The position numbers and the translations under genes were made by a program. DNA of 24,469 nt from Emcibacteraceae bacterium. GTDB lineage: Bacteria > Pseudomonadota > Alphaproteobacteria > Sphingomonadales > Emcibacteraceae. The stretch is taken from contig JAESUD010000157.1 of assembly GCA_016763335.1 (NCBI GenBank), forward strand, positions 1 through 24,469, in the 5' to 3' direction. The first letter of the stretch is position 1; the number at the start of each line of letters is the position of its first letter. The notes below the pieces were generated by a model. That model searched no databases. It was not told the origin of the DNA and worked only from the letters and a program-made list of their open reading frames with translations. This document shows positions 7,793 to 17,180 of the stretch, in pieces.

Positions 7793-10519
7793 ATGATCAA
7801 GATAAAAAACCACCGCGATATTTTTAACAGAAAGGATCAAGCGCGCGAGCTTGATATTCTGAAAGAAAAATATCGTTCTGATCAAATAAGAACGCCACTT
7901 TTGGAGCTCATGAAAAATGCTTATGATCATGGGTTTCAAAATATAAAAGAACGTGCTGATAACGGCGAAACAGGTGTAAACCTCGCCAATACCCAAAGTT
8001 TTCTCACCGATGAAATTATCCATCTTCTTTATGATGTGGTGACGCAATATATATACCATGTGCCCAACCCGACAATGGGCGAGAGATTATGCCTTGCGGC
8101 ATTTGGGGGTTATGGCAGGCAGGAAATGGCACCTTATTCGGATATAGATCTTCTGTTTATATTACCATATAAAAAAACCGCATGGAGCGAGCAAGTCGTT
8201 GAATATATTCTGTATATACTGTGGGATATGGGGCTTGATGTGGGGCATGCGGTTCGCACCGTCGATGAATGTATTCGGCTTTGTAAAACGGACTTGACCA
8301 TTAAAACCTCATTGCTCGAAATGCGTTATATCTGGGGCGAAGAGAAGTTATTTGATGAATTAGTCACTAAATATGACAAAAAAATAGTTAAAGGAAACGC
8401 GCCGGAATTTACGGAACAGAAACTTCAGGAACGAGATGCTCGTCATAAAAGGCTTGGTGATACTCGTTATGTGGTGGAACCAAACTTGAAAGAAGGTAAG
8501 GGGGGACTTCGTGATTTACATACATTGTTCTGGATTGCAAAATTTATTTATAAAGTTCACAAAGTAAGCGAGATTGTTGAAAAAGGTGTTTTTTCACCCG
8601 AAGAATATCGCGAATTTCAAAAAGCCGAAGATTTTTTGTGGGCGGTGCGTTTCCATTTGCATTATTTTGCTGGTCGCCCAGAAGAAAGAATTACATTTGA
8701 CGTGCAAAAGGCGCTTTCGGAAAAATTGGAATATGCCGATCGGCCCAATGTGTCTGGCGTTGAGAGATTTATGAAACATTTCTTTCTAACAGCAAAGAAT
8801 GTTGGCGATCTTACACGTATATTTTGTGCTTACCTTGAAGAAAAACATAAACGTCGACCGCTTAGATTTTCTAATTTTTCATTTAGGAAAAAAAGTGCAG
8901 ATGGCTTTCCAATAGAAGGGAGCAGGTTAAGTATAAAAAATGTCGAGGTGATTGAAAAAGATCCGGTAAAAATGATTGAAATATTTCATGTGGCGCAGAA
9001 ATTTGAGCTTGATATTCATCCGCGTGCGCTGAGGATGATTAGACAAAATCTAAAATTAATAAAAGGCCGCACCCGCAGTAATGAAAGAGCCAATGACATT
9101 TTTATTGATATTCTTACTTTTAAAGACGGCCCGGGTTTTGCGCTCCGGCTGATGAATGAAGTTGGTGTATTAGGACGGTTTGTGCCGGATTTCGGCCGTG
9201 TAGTGGCGCAAATGCAATATGATATGTATCATGTGTATACGGTTGATGAACACACAATCCGCGCCATTGAATTATTGTCTGAAGTGGAAAGAGGAGTGCT
9301 CGCAGAAGAACATCCGCTTGCCAATGAAATTGTTCATAAAGTGCTTTCTCGTCGTGTGTTATACATATCAGTGTTTTTGCATGATATTGCCAAAGGACGA
9401 AAAGGCGATCATTCAATATTAGGGGAAGAGGTTGCCCATAAACTTTGTCCGCGTTTTGGTTTAACTGCAGCAGAGACGGAAACCGTTGCTTGGCTCGTCC
9501 GTTGGCACCTTCTTATGACATTATCGGCTTTTAAGCGTGATTTGAGTGATCCTAAGACTATTTCCGACTTTGCGGGTCAGGTGCAGAGTCCTGAACGATT
9601 AAGGCTGTTGCTTGTGCTTACGGTTGTTGATATTCGCGCAGTTGGCCCTAAAGTCTGGAATGGCTGGAAGGGGCAATTGCTTCGTGATTTATACAGCCGC
9701 TCGGAAGAATATCTTTTAGGCGGTCAGGTGAAATATGAAAATCGCCATCATGTAGATGCCGTTAAGAAGGAATTGAAGCTAGCGTTAACGGAATGGTCGG
9801 AACAGAAATTTGATGATTATGTTGCACGGTTTTATAACACATATTGGCAAGCGGTATCGGTTCAGGATTTGGTGCGAAATGCATTAATGATCGATATGGC
9901 CGATAAGTATAAAGATAACTTTACAGTAAATATTCATATTGATAAATTTCAAAACATATCCGAACTTAGCATTTATGCAGAAGACCATCCTGGCCTTTTT
10001 GCTCGTTTAACAGGGGCGATAGCCCTTAGTGGCGCGTCAATTCAGGATGCGCGGATTTTTACCACAAAAGACGGAATGGCGCTTGATACCTTTAGAATTC
10101 AGGATGTAGACGGGCAAGTTTTCAATGACAAAGAAAAGCTTGAAAAACTACAACAGAATATTAAAGATACCCTAGCAGGAAAAATCAGACCCAGAGAAGT
10201 ATTTGACAGAAAGCGGGTTAAAAAGCGGCGCACTGATGTCTTTAAAGTAGAACCTAGGGTATTAATTGATAATAAAGCCAGTAACAGCCGCACGGTCATA
10301 GAGCTTAATGGCCGTGACAGAATTGGTTATTTGTTTGATCTTTCGCAGGTTCTGGTCGATCTTAAAATGTCGATTAGTTCGGCCCATATTGCCACATACG
10401 GAGAGCGGGCCATTACGGTATTTTTCGTGCGCGATATATTTGGCCATAAAGTAACCAATGATAAAAAACTTAAACTTATAGAAAAGAAATTAATGAATAT
10501 TCTGACGGTGGAAGAATAG
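7793..10519 (+). CDS. glnD: Bifunctional PII uridylyltransferase/uridylyl-removing enzyme GlnD
   Basis: Nitrogen sensor that uridylylates PII proteins when glutamine is low and removes UMP when it is high. The 908-residue product has the full domain order. The nucleotidyltransferase motif GGYGRQEM starts at 105, with catalytic Asp117 and Asp119 (SDIDLL). The HD hydrolase domain has FLHDIAKG with His530-Asp531. Two C-terminal ACT domains start near 725 (AEDHPGLFARL) and 835 (ELNGRDRIGYLF), the likely glutamine sites. It is encoded 4 bases after mutS, and murJ starts right after its stop codon, so the three probably form one unit. No PII gene (glnB/glnK) is in the window. Confidence 0.98.
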   Translation: MIKIKNHRDIFNRKDQARELDILKEKYRSDQIRTPLLELMKNAYDHGFQNIKERADNGETGVNLANTQSFLTDEIIHLLYDVVTQYIYHVPNPTMGERLCLAAFGGYGRQEMAPYSDIDLLFILPYKKTAWSEQVVEYILYILWDMGLDVGHAVRTVDECIRLCKTDLTIKTSLLEMRYIWGEEKLFDELVTKYDKKIVKGNAPEFTEQKLQERDARHKRLGDTRYVVEPNLKEGKGGLRDLHTLFWIAKFIYKVHKVSEIVEKGVFSPEEYREFQKAEDFLWAVRFHLHYFAGRPEERITFDVQKALSEKLEYADRPNVSGVERFMKHFFLTAKNVGDLTRIFCAYLEEKHKRRPLRFSNFSFRKKSADGFPIEGSRLSIKNVEVIEKDPVKMIEIFHVAQKFELDIHPRALRMIRQNLKLIKGRTRSNERANDIFIDILTFKDGPGFALRLMNEVGVLGRFVPDFGRVVAQMQYDMYHVYTVDEHTIRAIELLSEVERGVLAEEHPLANEIVHKVLSRRVLYISVFLHDIAKGRKGDHSILGEEVAHKLCPRFGLTAAETETVAWLVRWHLLMTLSAFKRDLSDPKTISDFAGQVQSPERLRLLLVLTVVDIRAVGPKVWNGWKGQLLRDLYSRSEEYLLGGQVKYENRHHVDAVKKELKLALTEWSEQKFDDYVARFYNTYWQAVSVQDLVRNALMIDMADKYKDNFTVNIHIDKFQNISELSIYAEDHPGLFARLTGAIALSGASIQDARIFTTKDGMALDTFRIQDVDGQVFNDKEKLEKLQQNIKDTLAGKIRPREVFDRKRVKKRRTDVFKVEPRVLIDNKASNSRTVIELNGRDRIGYLFDLSQVLVDLKMSISSAHIATYGERAITVFFVRDIFGHKVTNDKKLKLIEKKLMNILTVEE

Positions 10520-12064
10520 ATGTCGGTATTAAAAGCTGCCGCTATATTTGGAAGTTTTACGATGATCAGTCGTATCCTTGGCTTCATCCGCGATATTCTT
10601 ATGGCGGCAGCCCTCGGGGCTGGGGTTGTATCTGATTGTTTTGTCGTTGCTTTTAAGCTACCTAATTTTTTTAGACGGTTATTTGCGGAAGGAGCATTCA
10701 GTGCTTCATTTGTACCAATTTTTTCAGTAACTCTTGAAAAAGGTGGAAAGAAAAAGGCGCTTCTGTTTGCCGAAGAGGCATTTGCCTGTCTGGCTATTAC
10801 ATTGCTTGTATTTGTTGGGATTTTTGAATTATTCACTCCTGCATTGATTTTTGTTTTGGCGAATGGTTTTACCAATGATCCGGAAAAATTTGATTTAGCG
10901 GTAACTTTAACTCGGTATACTTTTCCATTTATATTATTTGTATCATTGGTTTCGTTGCTTGCGGGGGTTTTAAATTCACTTGGGAAGTTTGCTGAAACTG
11001 CGGCGGCACCGATTATTTTAAATTTATGTCTGATAAGCGCGCTTTTATATTTTGCAAATTTTATGGATACGCCGGCCCATACGCTTGCCATTGCCGTAAG
11101 TATCGCTGGTTTTATTCAACTGTTATTTCTTTATCGCGCCTGTCATAAAGCGGGCTACCGGATAAAAATAAAATTACCACGCTTAACACCAAGAGTAAAA
11201 AAACTGTTACTTATAATGGGACCTGCGGCGTTAGGTGCGGGTGTTATTCAGTTAAATCTTTTGATTGATATGATCATTGCGTCACACCTTCCCGATGCAT
11301 CTATGTCTTATCTTTATTATGCTGATCGGCTTAATCAATTGCCTGTAGGGGTTATTGGCGTAGCCCTTGGTACGGTGTTACTACCGTATCTTTCACGAAG
11401 TATTGCAAATGGCGATGAAGCACAAGTCATTAAAAGTCAGAACCAGGCCATTGAAATGGGTTTGTTTTTTACAATTCCAGCGGCGGTTGCTTTTATTGTT
11501 GTGCCCAATGATCTTATTCATGTGTTGCTTGAACGGAGTAATTTTTCTGCCGAAGCGGCCTTTGAAACGTCGATGACTTTGGCTGCATACGCAGCGGGAA
11601 TCCCTGCTTATGTATTGGCAAAAGTGTTTGTGCCGGGATATTTTGCCCGTGGTGATACGAAAACACCCTTGAAATTTGCAGTTGTTGCTTTATTTGTAAA
11701 TGTGACATTAAATTTAATTTTGATGCAATATTTTGCCCATGTGGGATTGGCTATGGCCACGGCTATTTCTGCGTGGATAAATGTTTTTATGCTTGCGGGT
11801 GGGCTTATATTAAAAGGCCATTATCAAGTTGAAAAAGCGATCATAATAAGACTTTCAAAATATATTCTATGCAGCATTATCATGGGAGCCGTTGTTTGGT
11901 ATGTGCAGAAACAGGTTCATTTCCTGATTGAAGGGGGAATGGCAGAACAGATTTTCGGGTTGTTAATATTGGTGGTTAGCGGCATCGGGGCATATTTGGT
12001 GGCAATATTTATCACAGGTACTGTTAAAAAAGATGAAATTAGAGCCTTGTTTTCAAAGAGATAA
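10520..12064 (+). CDS. murJ: Lipid II flippase MurJ (MviN)
   Basis: Integral membrane protein that moves lipid II, the peptidoglycan precursor, to the outer face of the inner membrane. The 514 residues contain about 14 hydrophobic segments, as expected of the MOP exporter superfamily. The N-terminal signature is clear: RILGFIRDI near 15-23, and the LPNFFRRLFAEGAFSASFVP region near 50-69 with its conserved arginines. The ATG at 10520 directly abuts the glnD stop codon, implying translational coupling. Sequence conservation and length argue against the related O-antigen or MATE exporters. Confidence 0.96.
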   Translation: MSVLKAAAIFGSFTMISRILGFIRDILMAAALGAGVVSDCFVVAFKLPNFFRRLFAEGAFSASFVPIFSVTLEKGGKKKALLFAEEAFACLAITLLVFVGIFELFTPALIFVLANGFTNDPEKFDLAVTLTRYTFPFILFVSLVSLLAGVLNSLGKFAETAAAPIILNLCLISALLYFANFMDTPAHTLAIAVSIAGFIQLLFLYRACHKAGYRIKIKLPRLTPRVKKLLLIMGPAALGAGVIQLNLLIDMIIASHLPDASMSYLYYADRLNQLPVGVIGVALGTVLLPYLSRSIANGDEAQVIKSQNQAIEMGLFFTIPAAVAFIVVPNDLIHVLLERSNFSAEAAFETSMTLAAYAAGIPAYVLAKVFVPGYFARGDTKTPLKFAVVALFVNVTLNLILMQYFAHVGLAMATAISAWINVFMLAGGLILKGHYQVEKAIIIRLSKYILCSIIMGAVVWYVQKQVHFLIEGGMAEQIFGLLILVVSGIGAYLVAIFITGTVKKDEIRALFSKR

Positions 12065-12065
12065 G

Positions 12066-12094
12066 TTGACCATGCTTCTAATTTTCTTCATATT
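12066..12094 (+). promoter_or_regulatory. Candidate promoter of trpS
   Basis: TTGACC (12066-12071) and CATATT (12089-12094) are spaced 17 bases apart, just past the murJ stop. It would give a leader of about 50 nt before trpS. Found by eye. Confidence 0.4.
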
Positions 12095-12118
12095 CATGTG
12101 CTTATTTGAAACAAAAAA

Positions 12119-12139
12119 TTGGATATGTCCAAAATATCC
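12119..12139 (+). promoter_or_regulatory. Overlapping alternative hairpins in the trpS leader
   Basis: GGATAT (12121-12126) pairs with ATATCC (12134-12139), ending two bases before the AAGGA ribosome site. The alternative TTGGA (12119-12123) with TCCAA (12128-12132) uses some of the same bases. The two cannot form together. Stems are only 5-6 bp and AT-rich, so a role in translation control is speculative. Confidence 0.3.
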
Positions 12140-12152
12140 TTAAGGAATGATA

Positions 12153-13163
12153 ATGACTGCTTTCAAACAACGTGTTTTTTCGGGGGTCCAACCTTCCGGA
12201 AATTTAACGCTTGGTAATTACCTAGGTGCCATTAAAAACTGGGTTGGTCTTCAGGATGATTATGAAACGATTTTTTGTGTAGTTGATCTCCATGCGATTA
12301 CCACATGGCAAGAACCAGACGTGCTGAGAAATGCAACACGGGAAGTTGCGGCGGGGATGATCGCCTGCGGTGTTGATCCCCGGAAAAGTATTATTTTCAA
12401 TCAAAGTCAGGTTTCAGCTCATGCGGAACTTGCGTGGATATTTAATTGTGTTGCCCGTATGGGATGGCTTAACCGCATGACCCAGTTTAAAGAAAAAGCA
12501 GGCAAGCATAAAGAACGTGCCAGTGTTGGGCTATATGTTTATCCGGACCTTATGGCAGCTGATATTCTTGCCTATTTGGCGACACATGTGCCCGTTGGCG
12601 CGGATCAGAAACAACATCTTGAACTAACCCGTGATATAGCACAGAAATTCAATAGTGATTATGGGGTTGATTTTTTCCCGGAAGTTGAGCCGCTTATTTT
12701 TGGTTCGGCAACACGTGTTATGTCCCTAAGGGACGGAAATGCGAAAATGTCAAAATCCGATCCATCGGAAAATAGCCGTATTAACCTTACCGATGACCGC
12801 GATACTATTGCCAAAAAAATCAGAAAAGCCCGTACGGATAGTGAGCCATTACCAGGAGTTCTGGCTGACCTTGAAGGTCGGGCAGAAGCAAAAAACCTGA
12901 TTAATATTTTTGCAGCACTCGCCGATAGAGAGGCGTCGTCGATATGTGCGGAATATGAAGGTCAGGGATTTGCCGATTTTAAACGTGATCTTGCAGATTT
13001 GAGCGTTTCGGTGCTTGGTCCTATTACCGAAGAGATGAGCCGTTTGATGGATGATAAAAGTTATCTTGACGGTATATTGCGCGAAGGGGCACGTAGTGCC
13101 GATGCGATTGCAACGCCTATACTTGATAAAGTTCATGATATTGTCGGCATGCTTCGGCCCTGA
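12153..13163 (+). CDS. trpS: Tryptophanyl-tRNA synthetase
   Basis: Class Ic aminoacyl-tRNA synthetase charging tRNA-Trp. It shows the N-terminal [13 protein letters not shown] segment, which holds the HIGH-equivalent TLGN, near residues 14-26. The KMSKS loop (AKMSKSD) lies near 198-202. The length of 336 residues is normal. I chose the ATG at 12153 and not the one at 12147, because the ribosome site AAGGA (12142-12146) directly touches the upstream ATG but leaves 6 bases before 12153. The upstream start would add only Met-Ile. It follows murJ with an 88-base gap that contains a promoter-like element and hairpins. Confidence 0.97.
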   Translation: MTAFKQRVFSGVQPSGNLTLGNYLGAIKNWVGLQDDYETIFCVVDLHAITTWQEPDVLRNATREVAAGMIACGVDPRKSIIFNQSQVSAHAELAWIFNCVARMGWLNRMTQFKEKAGKHKERASVGLYVYPDLMAADILAYLATHVPVGADQKQHLELTRDIAQKFNSDYGVDFFPEVEPLIFGSATRVMSLRDGNAKMSKSDPSENSRINLTDDRDTIAKKIRKARTDSEPLPGVLADLEGRAEAKNLINIFAALADREASSICAEYEGQGFADFKRDLADLSVSVLGPITEEMSRLMDDKSYLDGILREGARSADAIATPILDKVHDIVGMLRP

Positions 13164-13223
13164 TTTTGACATATTGAAGAAGTATTGTTTGTAAGTTCAA
13201 GGGTAAATAGGTAAGGTATTGTC

Positions 13224-13913
13224 ATGGTGAAATTTTATAAAATTATTGCAGTTTTTATTTTTATTGGCGTTCTTGCGTCCTGTACGCAGTCCATTCGCAG
13301 TAATGTGATGCGTTTTCATCAACTTCCCCAACCATCGGGTGAAACAATAGTCATCGTTCCTATGGACCCTACCAAAGTGGGCAGTATTGAATTTGCAAAT
13401 TATGCAACATTGGTTGGTAATGCGCTTGGTAGTTATGGATATATTCCGGCAAATGGTGAAGAAGCCGATTTGATAGTTGAACTTGACTATGGCGTTAGTG
13501 AAGGCCAAAAAGTTGTGCGCACATCACCAAGTATGTATGGGTTTATGGGGTATGGCAGTTACTACGGACAATATTTTAATCCATGGTTCCCGTACCGTAA
13601 TCCATATATGTATCGTGGCGGTTTTTATGGTAGAGCATATTCTTACGGCGGAATGTATGACCCGTTTGGGTATCATCCGCTCGGGATGGGGGCTACGACG
13701 CGTACTTATATAAATTATGACCGTCATCTTAAAATGGTTATCAAACCAAACAGTGATAATGTACAAAACCTTTATGAAGGTGAAGTGAGTAGCAAGGGTC
13801 GTAATGGCAACCTGCATGAAATAATGCCCTATATGGTACAAGCTTTTTTCACAAATTTCCCCGGGGAAAGTGGATCATCTGAACGGGTTTCAGTGGAAAT
13901 TCCGGAAGGTTGA
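13224..13913 (+). CDS. DUF4136 domain-containing lipoprotein
   Basis: Probable outer-membrane lipoprotein of unknown function. The signal peptide ends in LASC (Cys20) with Thr at +2, compatible with sorting to the outer membrane. The rest of the 229 residues follows the DUF4136 pattern, with an aromatic strand near the front (MRFHQLP), a repeated short helix of the type 'ANYATLVGNALGSYGY', and a C-terminal helix starting near 200. Residues about 105-160 are unusually rich in Gly, Tyr, Met and Phe, like a flexible or surface-exposed loop. It lies between trpS and a DUF2333 gene in the same direction. The substrate or partner is not known. Confidence 0.82.
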   Translation: MVKFYKIIAVFIFIGVLASCTQSIRSNVMRFHQLPQPSGETIVIVPMDPTKVGSIEFANYATLVGNALGSYGYIPANGEEADLIVELDYGVSEGQKVVRTSPSMYGFMGYGSYYGQYFNPWFPYRNPYMYRGGFYGRAYSYGGMYDPFGYHPLGMGATTRTYINYDRHLKMVIKPNSDNVQNLYEGEVSSKGRNGNLHEIMPYMVQAFFTNFPGESGSSERVSVEIPEG

Positions 13914-13981
13914 TATTTAGGGCTTGAAAATAGCCGCTATCCTCGCCATCTATAATGAATAATAAATACACGGGATAGGCC

Positions 13982-14938
13982 ATGTGGGAAACCATTAAAG
14001 ATATTGGGTATTGGTTAAAAGAAACCATCAGCTTGAAAATGTTAAAACGAATAATAGGCGTGCTCTTTCTCGTTGTGCTGCTTTATTATCCGGTTGGTAT
14101 GTTTCTTGTTCATAAGGTTGACGCGAACCCAGACTTCGGCCCGCAAAATATTGCGCAAGGAAGTAACGCTGTGGCAGTCAGTATAGCCTTGATTGACCGA
14201 GAAGTGGTTCAAAATAGCTGGGTGTCAAATGACCCGTTTTTCAAGCCGGGTTATTTTCTTGATAATATGTCAAATTACCAAACCGGGATTATTTCTTCTA
14301 TTGCACGTTTCAGTTATGAGTTGGTTGACCAGCTTGGCCGTACACGTGGGTCAAGTGCTGTTGATCCTGACCTACAAGAAGTGTCAGGGCTTTTGCAATA
14401 TGCCGGTGATATATGGTGGTGGAATCCGTCAACGTCACTATTGCCAGTGGCCACGTCAGAACAACAATATATCAAAGCTATGGAACAGCTGATTATATAT
14501 AATAAACGTCTTGCTACCGGGAATGCCGTCTTTGAAAAACGCGCTGATAACCTGCTGGCAACTCTTGACCGTATATCACTTGATCTTGGCGCATCATCGG
14601 CAAGCATCGATAGTTATATAAAAACCGGATTTGGCTGTGTGCTTGATTTAGGTGCTGATGATTTATTCTTTAACGTAAAGGGGCAGGCATATGCTTACCG
14701 TATGATCCTTCAAGGGCTGCGTAAAGATTTCGAGAAAATTATTACATCACGTGACATTGTTACAAGTTGGGACGAAATGGAAACGTCATTTAGTAGCATA
14801 ATCGCCATGGACCCAATGATCGTTTCTAACTGTGAGGTGGACGGTTTTATTTTTCAAAATCATTTAGCATCTGAAGGTTTTTATTTGCTTAGGGCGCGAA
14901 CGCAACTCAAAGAAATCACCAATATACTGCTTAAATAA
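13982..14938 (+). CDS. DUF2333 family membrane protein
   Basis: Protein of 318 residues matching the DUF2333 family of alphaproteobacteria and gammaproteobacteria, of unknown function. A single membrane segment spans about residues 24-46, after a short cytoplasmic N-terminus. The rest should be periplasmic and mostly helical. Family stretches visible include ALIDREVVQNSW, NDPFFKPGYFLDNM, DQLGRTRGSS and FEKRADNLLATLDRI. It lies 68 bases after the DUF4136 gene and 82 bases before a universal stress gene. Because the order is colinear, a shared envelope role with the lipoprotein is possible but inferred. Confidence 0.85.
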   Translation: MWETIKDIGYWLKETISLKMLKRIIGVLFLVVLLYYPVGMFLVHKVDANPDFGPQNIAQGSNAVAVSIALIDREVVQNSWVSNDPFFKPGYFLDNMSNYQTGIISSIARFSYELVDQLGRTRGSSAVDPDLQEVSGLLQYAGDIWWWNPSTSLLPVATSEQQYIKAMEQLIIYNKRLATGNAVFEKRADNLLATLDRISLDLGASSASIDSYIKTGFGCVLDLGADDLFFNVKGQAYAYRMILQGLRKDFEKIITSRDIVTSWDEMETSFSSIIAMDPMIVSNCEVDGFIFQNHLASEGFYLLRARTQLKEITNILLK

Positions 14939-14942
14939 ATAT

Positions 14943-14981
14943 ACTCTTGCCAATTCTATAATAAGAATGGCACTATAGAGT
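14943..14981 (+). other. Imperfect hairpin between DUF2333 and usp genes
   Basis: TGCCAATTCT (14948-14957) pairs with AGAATGGCA (14964-14972) with one bulged A, and the flanking ACTCT (14943-14947) can pair with AGAGT (14977-14981). There is no T run after it, so it is a poor intrinsic terminator. A TATAAT hexamer (14957-14962) sits at the loop, so it may instead overlap a promoter. Confidence 0.35.
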
Positions 14982-15020
14982 TATAAAATAAAAACGGGAT
15001 AGATAATAAAGGGTTTTGGT

Positions 15021-15494
15021 ATGTCCGAACAGGACAATAAGTGGAAATTTTTGATCATCGCAGATGATACGCCGGAATTTATGAAAGTACTTCGCCTTGC
15101 CAGTAAACGGGCACAAAAGGTGGGGGGCAGCATACTATTGCTTCATATTATTCCACCTGCAGATTTTCAACACTGGACTTCCGTTAAAGACATTATGGAA
15201 GAAGAGGCTATGGAAGAAGCGCGCGAGCATGTGGAAAACCATGTGAGGGAAATTAAAAGAATTTCCGGCCTTGATGCTGAAGCCCTTATACGTAAAGGAA
15301 AACCTGAAGAAGTGATTTCCGAAGTTATCGCCAGTGATCATGATATTCATCTTCTTGTTCTTGGGGCTGATGTTGACGGGGACCCGGGACCGCTTATTAA
15401 AAGCTTTCGCGAAGTATTGCTCAATGTGCTCCACATGCCGGTACTTGTCGTGCCGGGTAACATGACCGATGAAGAAATCGATAAATTCGCTTAA
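15021..15494 (+). CDS. Universal stress protein family protein
   Basis: Cytoplasmic single-domain UspA protein of 157 residues, usual for the family. It has the first beta strand and Asp (WKFLIIADDTPEF), a LLLHIIPP strand near 40-47, and the C-terminal strand VLVVPGN near 140-146. The nucleotide loop reads LGADVDGDPGPL near 113-124, a shape seen in alphaproteobacterial members but not the strict G-2x-G-9x-G(S/T) ATP motif, so nucleotide binding is uncertain. The ATG follows AAAGGG at 15008-15013 with 7 bases of spacing. The NfuA-like gene lies 79 bases downstream. Confidence 0.9.
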   Translation: MSEQDNKWKFLIIADDTPEFMKVLRLASKRAQKVGGSILLLHIIPPADFQHWTSVKDIMEEEAMEEAREHVENHVREIKRISGLDAEALIRKGKPEEVISEVIASDHDIHLLVLGADVDGDPGPLIKSFREVLLNVLHMPVLVVPGNMTDEEIDKFA

Positions 15495-15573
15495 ATTATT
15501 TAATATATTAACCTTGATTTTAAGGCATTTCATAACTATTTATGAGATAAGCTCAAACAAATAGGAATAATAT

Positions 15574-16131
15574 ATGTTTATTCAAACAGAACAGACACCA
15601 AACCCGGCAACCCTGAAATTTATTCCAGGTGAAGCTGTTTTGGAAAATGGTACAATGTTTTTTGAAAATAAAGATGCCGCGAGCGTTTCACCACTAGCAC
15701 AGGTGCTTTTTGATATTGATGGTGTCTCCGCTGTGTTTCTAGGGTCTGATTTCATTACTGTTGAAAATGAAGGTAAGGACTGGGACGAACTCAAGCCGGT
15801 TATTCTTGGCACAATTATGGAACATTTCACGGCGGGGCTCCCTATAGTGACGGGTTCTAACGATGATGAAACTACCGATAATGAAGATGATGATGCCGAT
15901 CCTGAAATTGTGGCGCAGATTAAAGAGCTTTTAGATACGCGCGTTCGTCCGGCAGTGGCCCGTGACGGTGGTGATATCACTTACCACGGATTTCGTGACG
16001 GGGTAGTTTATTTGAGAATGCAAGGTGCATGTTCCGGCTGCCCAAGTTCAACGGCTACGCTTAAATATGGCATTCAAAATTTACTTAAACACTATATCCC
16101 TGAAGTAGAAAGTGTTGAACCGGTAGAATAA
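15574..16131 (+). CDS. nfuA: NifU family Fe-S cluster carrier (NfuA/Nfu1 type)
   Basis: Fe-S delivery protein that carries a 4Fe-4S cluster to target enzymes. Residues 1-90 are the Nfu N-terminal domain, starting [16 protein letters not shown], the form shared with mitochondrial Nfu1. Residues 112-185 are the NifU C-terminal domain with the cluster motif CSGC (Cys153 and Cys156). The two are joined by a very acidic linker at about 97-111. The length of 185 matches alphaproteobacterial members. The ATG has TAGGAA seven bases before it. It faces the deacetylase gene with only 2 bases between stop codons and no visible terminator. Confidence 0.93.
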   Translation: MFIQTEQTPNPATLKFIPGEAVLENGTMFFENKDAASVSPLAQVLFDIDGVSAVFLGSDFITVENEGKDWDELKPVILGTIMEHFTAGLPIVTGSNDDETTDNEDDDADPEIVAQIKELLDTRVRPAVARDGGDITYHGFRDGVVYLRMQGACSGCPSSTATLKYGIQNLLKHYIPEVESVEPVE

Positions 16132-16133
16132 TC

Positions 16134-17180
16134 TTATTCAGTTTTTTCAAAATTAAAAAACGGCATGCCGTACCAGTACCAGCGTCCATCAGGACCGGGC
16201 ATGGTGCAGTTAATTCTGTGACGTCCCACAGGGAAAGCGTCGTCAAAGCGGATTTCAATGCGACTACCGCCAATTAGATTAACGTTAGCTGGTTCTTTTA
16301 AATGAGAAGGGTAGCATTCCAGGTTTTTTAGGCCTTTAATGTTTTCACTAACTGTAAAGCCGGCTGCGGGCGGGTTAAATTCTAAATTTGCGGAACGTGG
16401 CAATACATCGCGTACGGGCAGAGACCTGGAATTGATAATCAATTTAAAGCGGTCAATATCTGCATAACTTTGGTTGAATGCAAAACGCGGCAAGGCCATT
16501 ATATTGTTTGAGCTGTTTGCTGTGCTTGAATATTGAGCAAAGGCAGCGCTGTAATTTTTAATTTTAATTGCTTCTAGTAATTCTTCAGAATATTCACCAT
16601 GTGGAAATGCAAACATATCTGGGATAAACCCGAGTTCCTGTTGATAAATTGCATCTGAAAACCCAATGTCGGCCAATGCACTTTCGGCACTCATTTGTGT
16701 CATATGAGCATGGGCATGACTATGATGGCCAATATCAACCAGCGGATCAGCCTCTAGCTCGCGAATTTGATCCCATGTCATGGAGCTTTTGTTGCGAGCA
16801 TTAACGGATTGTGTTGAGATGAATAAAGTAAATGGGATGCTTGCCGTTTTAAACCGTGGCCAAGCCTCCTCATAAACGGAAAGATAACCATCATCAATGG
16901 TAATGGCAATGGTTCTAGGCGGCAGTTTTTCGCCGTTTTTAAAGGCTTCAGTAATAACCCGTAGCGGTACGATATTATAAATATCTTTGCTTAGTTCCTT
17001 AATATGTTCGTCAATTTGTTCAAGGGTCACATTGGTCGTCGGGAAATCTGTTTCACCAAAACGGTGATACATTATGATTACCGCGCTATCTTCGACTGCT
17101 TGGTCTTGTGAAAAAGTCAAAGCTGGGTATATTGAAATGAATGAAAATAACAAACAAATTTTAATGAACTGTTTTTTCAA
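16134..17180 (-). CDS. Secreted polysaccharide deacetylase family protein
   Basis: Carbohydrate esterase 4 (NodB-type) metal-dependent deacetylase acting on an N-acetylated or O-acetylated glycan outside the cytoplasm. A cleavable signal peptide spans about residues 1-24. The NodB domain shows IMYHRF near 36-41, motif 1 TIDDG at 94-98 (Asp96 catalytic, Asp97 metal), motif 2 HSHAH at 153-157 with the metal histidines His153 and His157, and FPHG at 192-195. After about 235 comes a roughly 110-residue C-terminal segment I do not recognise. It interrupts the run of forward housekeeping genes between nfuA and tsaB. Possible substrates are peptidoglycan, exopolysaccharide or a capsule. Confidence 0.87.
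   Translation of the reverse strand: MKKQFIKICLLFSFISIYPALTFSQDQAVEDSAVIIMYHRFGETDFPTTNVTLEQIDEHIKELSKDIYNIVPLRVITEAFKNGEKLPPRTIAITIDDGYLSVYEEAWPRFKTASIPFTLFISTQSVNARNKSSMTWDQIRELEADPLVDIGHHSHAHAHMTQMSAESALADIGFSDAIYQQELGFIPDMFAFPHGEYSEELLEAIKIKNYSAAFAQYSSTANSSNNIMALPRFAFNQSYADIDRFKLIINSRSLPVRDVLPRSANLEFNPPAAGFTVSENIKGLKNLECYPSHLKEPANVNLIGGSRIEIRFDDAFPVGRHRINCTMPGPDGRWYWYGMPFFNFEKTE

Noticed and set aside
7418..8059. Open frame of 213 codons on the minus strand
   Set aside because: Spans the mutS/glnD junction in antisense and shows no family similarity; both forward genes are intact.
10327..11091. Long open frame of 254 codons on the minus strand
   Set aside because: It lies opposite glnD and murJ, both well recognised and colinear, and its composition (Asn-, Ser- and Ala-rich with no domain) is that of an antisense shadow.
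13924..13956. TTGAAA followed by TATAAT upstream of the DUF2333 gene
   Set aside because: The spacer is 21 bases, too long for a normal promoter; the -10 may be real but the pair cannot be supported.
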